A stretch of 64,000 nucleotides of DNA, taken from assembly GCA_030268105.1 (NCBI GenBank), contig BSDZ01000080.1:1922001-1986000 (forward strand), given 5' to 3'. Below, in pieces: positions 52,053 through 64,000 of the stretch. Positions within the stretch are counted from its first letter, which is position 1, and the number at the start of each line of letters is the position of its first letter. Position numbers and translations under genes: made by a program. A model generated the notes under the pieces. It was not told where the DNA came from, searched no databases, and saw only the letters and a list, made by a program, of their open reading frames with translations. The DNA is from Volvox africanus. Lineage: Eukaryota; Chlorophyta; Chlorophyceae; Chlamydomonadales; Volvocaceae.

Positions 52053-55000
52053 TCATAAAAAGTCATCGTCGTCCGAATCGATGTACCACCCCGGCGCGCG
52101 TTTGCGCTTTGGCTTTGGCTCCTCCGGTGCCGCCTCCCCACCGCTCACTTCTATCGCTCTGCGATCGCGAACCGCCCCTTTGGCAACCCCAGCCGGAGCG
52201 GCACCTGCCGCCAATGATGCAGGTCCTGCAGCCTTGGACGGCGCTGGCGCTGATGGCGCCTTCGTTGCCGCAGCCTTCGTTGCCACAGCTGCGGCGGCTG
52301 TTGCTGTGGCCGCCACTGCCGCCAGTGACGGCACGGGTTTCGCAGGTTGTGTGTTAGGCCCTGCGGTATGGCGAAGAGGTTGCGCAAGGGGACAGCCTCC
52401 TTGGGATCCCCTGGGTTGTCCCGCCGCCGCCACTGCCGCCGCCGCCGCCGCCACTGCCACGGCTGCCGCTGCCGCTGACAGGACTGCCGGCTTGCCGCCC
52501 CCGGCTGCTGCCGCAGTGACAGCTGCGGAAGGCCTGCCGCCGGTTCCGGAGCTCGTCGGATGCGCTGCTGCTGACGCCACCAAGGCACCCGTGACGCTGC
52601 TGGACAAAATACTACCACTACTGCTAGTGCCACCCCCACCGCTGCTGCCGTAGCCGGCGGCAGCAACAGTATTGTGACCCGTGGGTCTGTTGGCCGACCC
52701 AGGGTTTGATTGCGGTTGCGGTTGCAGTTGTAAAAATGACGATGATCTGTTGCCGCAGGGCGGTGCTTGCCTCGACGCGCCGAGGGTGGTTGGAGAGGCA
52801 GCAGTAACTGCCGAGGGCGTACGGGCTGCTGCATCTGACGGCGCCGGCTGCGGTTCAGCCACCGCTGGGTGCGGTGACCGATGCATCGCTGGGCCTGAAA
52901 GCATTGCCGCCGTCGCCGCTGCAACCGCAGCAGTGGGGGCAGTGGCTGCGGCGGAAACCTGCACGGAAGACTCAGAGCGCGGGACACTCGTCGCCGCTGC
53001 CGGCGCCGGCGTCGAAATGGGGCCTGTTGCGGCAGCGGAGGGGTCCAGCGGCGTCGGCGTCACGCTAACGCTGCCGCATAGCGGTGGCCGCGGCGCCGCC
53101 GGCGGTAAGCTCGGACGCCCGCCCACCCGCCCGGCCCCGCCCCGGCTGCCGATGCTCCGCAAGCCAACACCCATGCCAGCGACGCCACGAACTGCTGTCA
53201 CAGGCGCAGCTGCGGTGCCTAGGCCGCCACCAGGGCCCACTGGTGTGGCTGTGGCGGCGGCGACGGCGGCGCCACCCGCCTCCGCCAGCCGTCGCTCCTC
53301 CTCGTCTCCTCCCTCGATGGGCTTCCCGGCAACAGTACAGCTGAAGATGAACGACACGTCGGGTGCCGCTATTCTGCGCATGACGGCATCGGGGACGGTT
53401 TCGGGGTTCGGGTGGTGGCCCCAGTTCGCCAGGTCCTCCTCCGCCGGCTCACCGGACTGCATGGCCGGAATGAATTTAGCATATTAGGGTTGATCAGGAT
53501 TAGAACATACTCACATATAATACGTTTGGTTGAAGGTATTATTTATGTCGTTCTGACTATTTTATAAAAGAAAGAAAAGAAATAATTTAGAAAAACATTG
53601 ATCTCTACAGGCGTTGGGAAAATGGAAAAGAGCATGCCTAAGCTGACAAAGTAAACAAGGAAAAATGCATGCACGCACATATGCCAGTAGCGTCAAATAT
53701 AAAACTGAACAGAGCACCCATTCCTCGCGCTCTTGCTTCACTCAAATGGCGGCAAGAACTTTCCTTTCCTCCCCAAAAATCAGATAATCAGATTTTTATT
53801 CTTCTTTTGATGGTCACCGGGTATCGGGGGTCCCCTGTCATCCGTTCGTTACACACACCTGCCGCTTGTGAACCGGTGGCAGTCGCACCCCAACCTCCGC
53901 TGCGCCCTTCGTCGCCTGCGTGGAAGATACCTCCCCGCGGCCCCCACCGCCTCTGCAGCGTTGCGCCACAACGTCGTCTTCAAATGACAGGTCGATGAGG
54001 CTGATGTCGCTACGCCCCGCCACCGGCCCCACGTCCGGCGGTGGCGGCGGCAGTCCCGGCCCGCCGCACATATAGTCGTACGTGTCAGACCATGTGTCGG
54101 CATTGAGGGTGAATAGCTCGCGGAGGTCCTCCGCCGTCATCACGTTGGCGGCGGCCTTGCCTGTACAACAGTGACGGTGATGGCGGCAGCGGTGAATGCA
54201 TGTCAAATGGTGGCCGAAACCTAAGAGATCCGCTTAGCTGCGTTGACCGTTGCGGGGATTATCCAGCTGTTGTGACGCAGGTGAGGCGTAAGCGGAGTGG
54301 TGGTGACGGCGGCCGGGGCGGCGGTTGGGGGATGCTGCCGGGATACGATGCGGCCAAGGGAAACAGCCAGACACGCACATACACACAACTGACCCAAACA
54401 CACACACACACACACACACACGCTTACACAGACACAGACAGACACACAGACACACACACACACACACGTGCCTCGTCTAGGTTCCTGGGCACCTGACATC
54501 TACAATATATTCCTTATATGTCCCGCAGAACCCACCATTCTTGCTCACGAGCTGTTTCAGTCCCTCCTTGCTGAGCTGCCGCTGATAGACCTTCTCCTCA
54601 ATACTGCCGGTGGACAAGAAGCGGTACACGAAGACGCGTTTGCGCTGACCGTCACGCCACACCTAAGAACGGAGTGGGCGGAGGACACGGGGGGAGGGGC
54701 AGAGGGATCTAAGGACTCCCGACCGTGACCAGGGAGAGGGATATTGGAGAGCAGCAGCACGTGTGACGCAAAGAAGGAATCGCCGCGTGGCAGTAACGAT
54801 GATGACACTACATGACATGACGATGAGGAGGAGGAGCAAGGACGCCAAGGGATGTAAGACAATCAAAACGGGAAAACCCTCAAATAAACCCGAAACATAA
54901 CATAATGCCCCTTGAAACGGCCCATGGACGGTTACCCGAGCGGCAGCCTGCTGGTCGTTAGCGGGGTTCCTGCCGATGGGGGGGAGGTGTTTCGGAGCGG

Positions 55001-58000
55001 GAGGTTAGGTTTCGACGTTCGGGAAAGAGAAAGAGAAAAAGATGGCGGCAAACAGGTGTGAAGAAGGTGTGAGAAGAGGGAACACCAGCAACCAAATCGG
55101 GTCCGGATGTACAAGGTCCGATACCATCCTGTTCATGACAGTTGGATACAGTCTGCTGCGGAGGTGGTCAGGAAGCAACGGACTCAGTCCTATGCAACTC
55201 CGCATAAGGCCCTTTGCCCCTGCCATTGACGCTGGTCGACGCTGATTGATGATCATCACTGAACTCCGAAGTTGTCCCCCTAGGGTGGGGATAAGGGGTT
55301 AAGGGGGTCGACGGACGCACATGGACGGACGCACCAGTCGGGGTCGAACAGCACCAAGCGATTGGCCCCTATGAGATTGAGCCCGCAGCCACCCGCCTTA
55401 GAAGACAGCAAGAAAGCGAACTGACGCTCAGCGGGGTCGTTGAAAACCTGGCGACAAAGGATGTGATGGTGGTGGTGGTGGGGAGGTGCGGGGAGGGGAA
55501 GGAAACAGTTAGGGCAGGGCAGGGCAGGGCAGGGCAGGGCAGGGCAGGGCAGGGCAGGGCAGGGCAGGGCAGGGCAGGGCAGGCCAGGGCAGGGCAGGGC
55601 AACATGTGCACATACCACTTATACATACACGCTCACTAACAAGTGCAAGCTTCGAATGCCCCCCCCTGCCCAACCCATTTATCACCTTGACCAACTTTTG
55701 TCGCTTGTTGATGGTCGTCGTGCCGTCCAGGCGCACGAACGGGTAGCCCCGCTCCCGACACAAGTGGGCGAACAGATCCAAAGTTGAGGTGTAGTTGGAA
55801 ACCAGCACGATCCTGAGGGGGCAACCGCCTCGAAGGATTTGGTTTTGAAGCTTCAGGAGGAAAGACAGCTCGTCCCTAAGGATTCTGAGCTTAGGAGGGA
55901 GCGTTGTAATGCTCGGGATCACTTTGCGCTCGCAGCTCCATATCCGATTTTTAAAACGCAGGAATGCTATTTCGGAGCATGATCACTGGAGATGCCTTTT
56001 CAACCCTTAAAATCTTATTAAATGTTGATCCTTAAGAGCTTTTTAACGTTAACGCTTACACGTTAATGAAGTATATAACGTTTTAGATTTCATTCCCCTT
56101 ACACTTGCCAACCTACCTGTCGTTCGTTTCCGAGTACAGCACGTGCAGCATGCGGGAGAGAACTGCCAGCTTGCCGGATACCGCCTCCCAGCCTGCTGCC
56201 ATACCGCCCCGACCCACTCGGCCATTGTCGAAGAGGCCAGGCGGGAACAACGACCCCACGTCCTGCAGACGGGAGGAAAAGGCGGACACATGTCGGGGTT
56301 CTTTAAATGAGGCACCACACGGACCTTTAAATTGATCCCTGGTTTTGGGGTTTAGATTAAGGCTTGCCCTTCCACACGACACGCTGTCAACGATCTGCAA
56401 AAACACTTAAAACCCTGAAACCCTAAACCCCAAATCACAAACTTTAAAAACGTTTAAATCTCTAAACTCTGAAAACCATCAGACACATACCTCGAAGCCA
56501 TCCGCGCGGCCGCCATCTCCATCCTCCCCGCCGCCACCCCCCAAGGCCGCCGCCGCCTTGCTGTGCACCGCGTCGTAAATGAGTTTGGGGTGGTTGCAGA
56601 GCTTCTTCAGGGAGGTGATGGCGGACAGGACGCCACTGGTGCGGCCGTTGAGGACTCTGCGAGCGGCTTTACTTTGGAGGAAGTGGCCGTAGAGCTGGCG
56701 TTGAAGATCCGTCAGCCGGCAACACACCACTTCGATGACCTGAAAGGGATTGTTGCTGTTGTTCAAAAAGCGGAAATCGGAGAGCAAAACGCGGAGAACG
56801 AGTGAGCGATGGTGGGTGCAATCACCTTAGTTGTTATGTTTTTGCCTGTAACGGCAACAACAGGTGAAGACGAAACACAGACAGAAAAAACACAATACAG
56901 GACAGGACAGGACGGTATAGAATCGTGAAAAGTGGCAGGTGTGCAGGCACCTTTGGTGGCAGGTGTTGGCTGAGCAGCTTGTTAGTTCGGCGCAGAATGA
57001 AGTTGTTGGTCAGTCCGCTCAGCTCCCGACTCCGTTCCTCACCGAGAACAACCTCCTCGGGGGCCGCGTCTGGCTCTCGACCCGCGAGGATGGGCAGCTC
57101 GTAGTACTTCCGGAACTGCAGAAGCCAGACAGGCAGACGGACGGACGGACGTACAGATGGACGATTGGAGAATGGACAGATAGACAGATAGAAAGATAGG
57201 TAGGTAAACAGACAGTTGGGCAGACAACATAAAGCTTTCCAAAAATTGTGATCAAATGAGTCCCCCACAGCTCGTATACGGCTGCGTGAGAGGGGCCAAC
57301 CGGGGCCCCCCATCCCCTAATGGCCCAGGTGATTTCGGAAATACGATGATCTGAGGTCCCCATCTGAGGACGACGAGGAACGACGGTTTCGGAGGAAGGT
57401 GTCCCCATGGCTTCATGAAAACAAGGATAATACATAAACACGAGCAGAAAACAAACATAAAATAGTAGTGGTAAAAATAATAATTATTATTATAACACTA
57501 ATAATAAAATATAATAATATAATAATATAATGATATAATAATATAATTTTGATGTTGTTAGCGATGTAAAACATACACACACACACACACACCTGAGCAG
57601 GTAGCCCCAGCACCCCCGGGTTGCAGAAGTCAACCATCGCGAAGAACTCGTCAAGATGGTTCTGCATGGGAGTGCCTAATCAGGAAACGGCGGTGGCAAC
57701 GGTGGAGGGTGTATGTGTGGGATGCCTTATTAGGAAATGGGGATGGCAAATACGGGGACCTGGGGAAGGGCGGGTTGCCAAAACCATTTCCCTCTCCTGA
57801 ATGCATTTGTAGGGCTCACCGGACAGCAGCACGCGACGCTTGCACGACAAGTTGTCGAGCGCCTGCACGTGGGGCAGTAGCAGCAACAGCAGCAGTAGCA
57901 GTAGCAGTAGGAGGAACAGGCGGGGCGGGAACCGGAGCACCAACGACAGTGTTACACCAGGGGGATGTGTGTGTGTGTGTGCTTTCAAACAGAGTCCCGA

Positions 58001-61000
58001 GGGAATTTGAGAAGCCGAAGCGCAGTACTGCAGTAAATATATGCGTGGGAGGGGGGAAAGAAGAACCCGTACATATCATACATAGATCCGTGTGCGTGTC
58101 TGGTGTATGCCCGCATTTCGACATGGGCCGCCGAAACCGTCACACGTCCTATGATGACCTGCTGCTGGCAATTTCTCCATCTTTCCCAGAGATACAGGTT
58201 CAAGCGATTCGGCCCAACATACGAGAGCATACGACACTTGAAACGGGGCACCGTTTCCCGAGCTTCCTCTTCCCTCACACAACCCTTCGAGCGGTGTCTG
58301 AGACCTCTGAAGCACTCGGGAAGGGAACTTACTCACCCTGTTGGTTAACGTGGCATCGTTCTTGAGACGATGTGCCTACATGCGCAGAGAATGCATCGCA
58401 GCAACGCACAGCATTGTAAAGCACAGCAAAGCGAGCTAAAGCGTATAGGAAGGCGGGATGGGCCTCGAGTAAGGCGAAGATGCGCGAGGGGAAGGGGGCC
58501 GCGGACGTAAACGACACTTAACAGAGTTTAGAGTGCAATCAGGATGAAGAGTGCCGGAGGAACGAGTAACGGAGATAAGCAGACACCATCCAATCAGACA
58601 CACACACGTGTTCCTACTTCGCACGACTAGTCACGCGCCGACGAAGCTCCTGATGGTTCCTCTGACCCACGGATCCTCTGCTGGCCTTCTCAATACTCGA
58701 TCCTAAACACTCCCAACACATAAGCAGTTAGACAGACACACCCAATCATCCCCCTCCCACCTCGTCGCACAAAAGGAGGTCGCAGGCATGGGGCACCTGG
58801 AAGCGCTCGGCGTGCAATCGGAATGTCTCGTAGCTGATGATCAGGACCTGGATGAAAGGGGGGAGTTGGGTGGGGCAGGGGGGAGTTGGGTGGGGCAGGG
58901 GGGAGGTGGGCGGGGCAGGGGGGATTTGGGTGGGGCGGGTGGGGAGTCGGTGGGGCAGGGGGGAGTTGGGTGGGGCAGGGGGGAGTTGGGTGGGGCTGGG
59001 GGGAGTTGGGTGGGGCAGGGGGGAGTTAGGTGGGGCGGGTGGGGAGTAGGGTGGGGCGGGTGGGGAGTTGGGTGGGGCAAGGGGGAGTTGGGTGGGGCAG
59101 GGGGCAGGTATGAAGCAACTGACCAGGGAACCCGGCGGGGGGGTGAGGGGGTATGGGAGGGAAATGAGGGGGGAAGGTGTTGACACTAACACAACATATA
59201 CGGGTGGGGTGGTCCGGGATGATGTTGGAGCAAGCCGCTTGAAGCCCGGCGAACAGGGTGAGGGGGCGGCTACAGCCACAGCCACAGTCACAGCCACAGC
59301 CTGGGTGGACTGGACTGTCGCTTCCCTTGCTGGGAGCTTAAGCGCCAAAACGCTAAACAACCCCGAGTGCCCCCCCATCCACCTTGTAAACATTTGAAGG
59401 GTGCAGGAACATCCCGATGTTCGCCACCACATCTTCCCTGGAGCTCTCGCACATCGCCAAAACCTTCAAACGGCCCTGCACAGTTATTACTTCAGCCGGT
59501 ATGTCAGTTGTTCGTTTGTTGATTTGTTTGGACGTAAATCTTTTCAGTCCTCACCGAACTTGTACACCGTACGGTACGCCGTATCTCATCACCCATGCAG
59601 GAGACCACGTATCCCCTGCGGCCCTCCTCCTGCCTCCCTCCCCTGTGGGAACGCTGTACCTGCAACCACTTGGTGCACTCGTTGTCCCAGTTCGAAACCA
59701 AGCTGGTGGGGCAGACGATGATGGCTCTGCGGGCGATGGGGCAGCCTCCCAACAGGGTGTGGCCGCTGGTGAGCAGGGTCCACATGAGGGTGATGCCCTG
59801 GAGGGTCTTCCCCAAACCCATGTCGTCCGCAAGAATGCAGCCTGCGCGATAACTCAGTGGCATGGGTTTGGCAGGATGGCGGGAGAGTATTCCCATCATC
59901 ATCATATTAATAATGAGGAGGATAAAAATGATAATAATAATGGAATGGGTGGACTTAAGCAAAGCAGTGCACAGCTACTAAACCCTTTCCCCCACCAAAA
60001 CCCGATCTATCTTCCGCAGCCACCTCTTTCTCTTCCCCTTTCCCTTCCTCTTCCCCTTCCCCTTCCTCTTCCTCTTTCCCTTCCTCTTTCCCTTCCCCGC
60101 ACCCCCGCCCCCTCCTGGAGCCTTCCTAAGGTCGAGTCCTTGACCTTTCCCATCCACAGCCAAGGTTCCGCCCCTCCGCTCCCACCCTGTCTGCCTTCCA
60201 GTCTCTGTCCAGTCACACAGTCGAACATGAACTGCACACCCTCGCGCTGATGCGGTCGGAGGAAGCGAACAAGCATGGTATCTACGACAACCGCATCGCT
60301 GGCGGCAGCGTCGCTGCTACCGACAGGCGCCGCCGCCGCCTCTTCCACTGACCCATGGGGTGCTTGCCATAGCACCAGGGGCTCTATACCCTCCGGAAGG
60401 GCGGGCTCCTGCGTCAATCGAAGGCGTGAGTGTAAAGTGGCGTATAACCGTTACGTAGCCATTATATAATCAAATAATAACTATAACCGTTCGCAGGATG
60501 TTATGGGTCAAGTTTTTGGCTTACCGGAACGGGCGAGGGCGGGGCGGGTGGCTCCGAAGGAGGTTCCGGAGCCGCTGGCAATGTGGGGTTGGGCGGCTTC
60601 AAGGTCATCATGGGGATGGGAAGGGGTGTGGAGCTCCCCCAGGGAACGAAGTGTCGCCGCGCGGCCAACTTGCGGCGCAGAGCCTGTTTAGGACACGAAA
60701 AGGTGTGTGCGTGTGCGTGTGTATGTGTATGTGCGCGTGTGTGCTTAGGGGGGGTTGTAGCGGTTCCAGGGTCGCGGGGCTTCCCGAGGTGAGCGTGTTG
60801 ACACGTGGCGCGGACAACCGACACCAGCGACACCAAAGACGCGGGGCCGCCGGTCCAGAGAGAGAGAGAGAGAGACCCGCATCCCTTCTTTCTTATATAA
60901 AGAGCCATCCCTGCGCCCGTCTCACCACATTTTCCCTTCGCCGCACGGATCCCTCGTCGCTGTCTCGTACCTCCCCACCCCACTCCTCTCTTTCCTCACC

Positions 61001-62907
61001 TCGCTCATTCTTGGTGCTCCCTGGAGCGGACTCTGGAAGGGCTTTCTGAGAACCACCTGGCTCTCCATAACGGAAAGGAATTTGGACATGAGCGGCTGCC
61101 GGCAAGTCTGGAGACTGCGCGGAGGCAGAGGTAGAAGGTGAGGGAGATGGAGGTACGGCGCAGCGGGTTTGCGAATATGGACATGTGGATTCATGAGTTC
61201 GTCATGTGGCAGGAGAGTTCAATGAAGTTTGTGTGTGTGTTTGTGTGTGTCTAAAGTTGCACCTTCTTCCAATCCTCTTTCCTCTCATCTGTTCGCCTTC
61301 CACTCCTCCCCCCTCTCCTCCCCCCTCCCCTTGCCCCTCCCCTCCCCCCTCCCCTCCCCCTTGCGCCTCTTCTCACCCGAGCCCAGCCGTGTCCACAGGT
61401 CAGCCACTTTCAGACCCGCAACCGGGACTCAAGTGCCGGAGCTCACTCCCCTCTTCTTGAACGTGTCGCCACTGAGACTTAACGATGATAAAATACAGCG
61501 TTTTCCCGTGATGAGTACCAGCCCTTTGCCCCTTCCCCCTTATCCTCCGTTTACCTTCCCTCTTTCTTCTTCTCACCTGTTATTAAGGAGTGCCCGGATG
61601 TTTTCCTCGCGACGGCGCTGCAGCTCCGCCTCACTCGGCGAATCTTCATCCCCCTCGTCCCCCTCATCGCGCAGGCGGCTCACAGCAGGGCGTGAGGGTT
61701 GTGCAGGTGTGGAAGAAAGGCTGCACCGGCGCAGCGTTAGCCTGGGCCATGTGAGAAGGGGCCAGCAGCGAAAAAGGATGTAATAAATCCAAAAAGGGTC
61801 AAAAGGGCAAAGGACGAACGAGCGGAAATTACAAGTGCGAACACAGAAGCACTCTAGGACTGAATCCCTAAGAATTCGTAAGTTGGTTGTGAGTAAGTTG
61901 TAGTCATTAGTAATGAAAAAGGGATGGGAGAGGACCTGATGACACGCCTGTCATGACATGCCGTGAAAGGTCATCAGGTCCTGCTCTTAGGCCGGACCAC
62001 AACAGGCCGTACGGCGAAGGCAGCCGTGAGCCCGTATGCGGTGATCTGGAAGAGAGCAAGAGGTGGAATGGAAAACGGGTAGGGGCCCTCCATGATGCGG
62101 AGGTAAACCGAATGAATGCAGGTTTAGGTCGATTGTCGATTCGCATCAAGGTTGTGTCTTTCTATGTAAGAGGGTTAAGGAGCCGACGGAAGGAGCCGGG
62201 GTTCTGTGGGGCATTGTTGTGGAGCAGAAGCGCTCTCCCTAGAATGATGCTGCGTTACCGTTGGCAGGGATGTGGGTCAAAACCTTCTTCTCCTTCGCCG
62301 TCTCTCTTGTTTTCTTAGATAGCAACCGTTAGATAGCAACCTCCCCCCCCCCAGCATTCTGATGCGTGAGAAGGTCGTCTGTTCACCACCCACGTTGGTC
62401 TGAGATTGCATCCAAGCGATCAGCATAACCCGGGGTGTGGGGTCCATGAACGCCCTCCTGGCATCGTGAGTTAGTGACTCGCCCAACAAGCCATGCATGA
62501 CGGGACTTCGATATTGGGGCTTACATCGTAAGCGCGAGGACAAAATACAGGCAAGGCGCGGGGTTTTACCTAGACTTGGTCGTACCTGCCGGTGCCGGCT
62601 CGAGGAAATGCCGTCCCAGGTGGCCTCGGAGGCCGGCTCGGCAGAAGTTCGGCCTTCGCTCTAGCCCGAGCATTTTCAGGAGAGTCTTCTTCTTTTCCGT
62701 CTGAAATGTCACTGTCATCAGCTGTTCCCGCTCCGTCATAGCTCTCCTCGTCGTCGTCGATTGCAGCTCCTTCAGTGCTCTTCCAACATGCGTAACATAG
62801 TAGTTATTATGTTAAGCCACTTGTTCTACAGATAATTGTAGAATGCAAGCAATTACAAAACTTGCCAGCGCGCACTCCTCTTCTTGCTCGCTGTCGTCGC
62901 TAGCCAT
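52053..62907 (-). CDS. RAD54: RAD54 Swi2/Snf2 recombination motor with long C-terminal tail
   Basis: Twenty-one exons: 62907-62866, 62779-62586, 61741-61577, 61114-61000, 60683-60525, 60408-60186, 59841-59660, 59475-59383, 58847-58761, 58375-58337, 57862-57820, 57675-57593, 57115-56951, 56739-56491, 56262-56117, 55812-55686, 55447-55335, 54969-54936, 54662-54536, 54160-53859, 53456-52053; 1363 aa, all phases matching. RAD54 translocates on duplex DNA and helps RAD51 in strand exchange. Motifs in order: [13 protein letters not shown], Walker A in ADDMGLGKT (about 305), CDEAHRLKN (DEAH box, split by intron 9), [62 protein letters not shown] and VWRDGQRKR. The conserved C-terminus ends near residue 943. 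It is followed by ~420 Ala/Thr/Pro-rich residues ending SDDDDFL; relatives are about 750-900 aa. Intron 1 has a GC donor. Confidence 0.96.
54397..54471. repeat. CA dinucleotide repeat in RAD54 intron 19
   Basis: Two CA runs separated by a CAGACA-rich piece. Similar shorter CA runs occur at 57573-57592 (intron 12 donor side) and 40672-40690 (NOL10 intron 2). Confidence 0.85.
55511..55600. repeat. GGGCA pentamer minisatellite in RAD54 intron 16
   Basis: About 17 copies of GGGCA with one variant unit (GGCCA), G-rich on the plus strand and so C-rich in the transcript. Confidence 0.9.
57471..57546. repeat. AT-rich TAATAATAT repeat in RAD54 intron 12
   Basis: Imperfect tandem of TAATAAT and ATAATATAA units directly followed by non-repetitive sequence and then a CA run next to the exon 12 donor. 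Confidence 0.8.
58857..59105. repeat. 20-bp G-rich minisatellite in RAD54 intron 8
   Basis: About a dozen units of GGGGGAGTTGGGTGGGGCAG with small variants (GGTGGGCGGGG, GGGGTGGGGAG). It fills nearly half of intron 59382-58848. Proline-rich and glycine-rich open frames across it are artefacts of the repeat. Confidence 0.92.
60024..60100. repeat. CTTCCC/CTTCCTCTTCC pyrimidine tandem in RAD54 intron 6
   Basis: Alternating 6-bp units of TTCCCC, TTCCTC and TTTCCC on the plus strand; purine-rich in the transcript. Confidence 0.8.
61931..61982. other. 13-bp perfect inverted repeat in RAD54 intron 2
   Basis: AGGACCTGATGAC (61931-61943) and GTCATCAGGTCCT (61970-61982) flank a 26-nt loop. It sits well inside the 844-bp intron 61742-62585, away from the splice sites. 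Confidence 0.7.
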
Positions 62908-64000
62908 ACAGCACTAATAGTGCACCACCACATACATAATAACTACAGTGATAGCCTTTAGTTATACGCATATTCACTTCACTAAATCAAATCTTTCGGT
63001 GCTGAGTGATCGTGTGCTAGTGGTCAAGTTCCGTGCTGTGCATGACCTGACATGGATGGTGTGAGAGGCAGGAAAGACCGTTATGTTAAACATCGTTGCA
63101 CAAAATTTCACGAGATGTAATAAACCAGCTCGCTTTGTTTGTGATTGTTTACCTCTCTAATTTTATGTCATAGACGGTGGCAACCGACTGTCGATTGGGT
63201 TCCACGGATTAGCCGGCGTTAGCCCAGCGATCATGACCAAGCCCCTCCTCTCTCTCTACACGCAGACGCAGACGCATGCACCTGTACCGCCTAGTTAACT
63301 GCCGGCGTGTACAAGTCCCTTCCAAGTCCACCACCCCACTCACTGAGGGTGCTCGATGAAAGGTTTGCTGGATTGTTTTCTGCCTGGGATCAACTTCTGG
63401 CGCAGGCCGTTTCCGCACTTACCACAGACTATATACGTAGCAGCGCCCCTGGGCGAGGCCAGACTGCTTTAGCCGCGTGCGAGCCGCTAAGGCCGCAGAT
63501 GTATTCCAAGGATTTCTTTGCTTGTCTGTCTTTTCCTTTAGTTCTGCCTCTTGCCTAATTTCTGTCCTGACAAGCCCATTTTCCCTGCTTTAGAAGCACT
63601 CCCGCCCCTTCCTTTCCTCTCCCCTCCCGGGGCTTGGTACGTTGTTGAACGAAAACCACCTCCGGCATCCCCATCCCCCAGCCTCAGGCTCTGATACCTG
63701 ATTCCGCAATATCCACTTCCAACGCCATTACAAAACTTGCACCAGCTTTCGGCATCCAGCCACATTGTGATGCAGCAAATGCACAAACCACCCCGACCCA
63801 TTTCCTCAACCGACGGCATCGCGTCCCAGTCCCCTCCCAACAAAACACAACCCAACGTCACAGTCTTCATCACTTTCACGGCTGCGCCTGTTGAGGATCG
63901 GTATGCGGCGCAGCAAAGACTGCGTCTCAAGAATGAATGAAGTCGATTCACGGACAAAATCTTGAATTTGGTCAACGTGATGACACGGTGACGTGATGAC
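62908..64000. other. Upstream region of RAD54, no recognised gene
   Basis: Should contain the RAD54 promoter. A minus-strand stretch at about 63418-63345 reads RKRPAPEVDPRQKTIQQTFH and then reaches a GTGAGT donor, so it might be an exon of another minus-strand gene; it has no in-frame ATG and no partner exon was found. The 145-codon minus-strand frame 63975-63538 shows no motif. Confidence 0.35.

Noticed and set aside
58746..59432. 228-codon minus-strand frame with proline repeats
   Set aside because: It runs from RAD54 exon 8 through the intron 8 minisatellite into exon 9; the repeat part is removed by splicing, as the conserved frames of both exons join in phase.

Overview
The window is nuclear DNA of a volvocine green alga (Volvox/Chlamydomonas lineage). 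This rests on dense short spliceosomal introns, long Ala/Gln/Gly/Pro-rich extensions on otherwise conserved eukaryotic proteins, plant-type members of several families (HDA15-like HDAC, WAV2-like hydrolase), a conserved cilium protein, and TGTAA polyadenylation signals. The species cannot be named from sequence alone. Exon models were built by hand from frame, phase and splice consensus; all stated exon chains keep an open frame.

Layout. 1-4268: no recognisable gene apart from a possible 3' end at the left edge. 4269-10003 (-): a four-exon gene for a ~1512-aa low-complexity, prion-like protein of unknown function. 10692-11503: a short TIR transposon. 12757-14940 (-): a decayed retroelement-like ORF with a zf-RVT-like stretch. 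15342-16340 (+): a broken prolyl 4-hydroxylase. 17149-19271 (-): an intact WAV2/ABHD13-like alpha/beta hydrolase, followed upstream by a tandem, internally deleted pseudogene copy of itself (19435-20138). 21401-26004 (+): CFAP184/CCDC96. 26784-29384 (+) and 33098-38599 (-): two RanBP2-finger class II histone deacetylases, tail to tail. 39570-47065 (+): NOL10/ENP2. 48910-51054 (-): RIO2 kinase. 52053-62907 (-): RAD54 with a ~420-aa Ala-rich C-terminal tail.

How they work together. NOL10/ENP2 and RIO2 both act in making the small ribosomal subunit and lie convergently. The HDACs and RAD54 act on chromatin and DNA repair. CFAP184 is a ciliary axoneme part. The left third (10-20 kb) is a graveyard of mobile elements and pseudogenes.

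Main finding. The two HDAC genes are strongly diverged at both ends but share an inverted tract of exactly 1232 bp (27930-29161 and 33624-34855), including a 396-bp intron, with only two mismatches that I could find. This is the signature of a recent interlocus gene conversion confined to the catalytic core. Other points of interest are three GC-AG introns, one of them in only one HDAC paralogue, a pseudogene that preserves the history of the WAV2-like locus, and several intronic satellites and hairpins.
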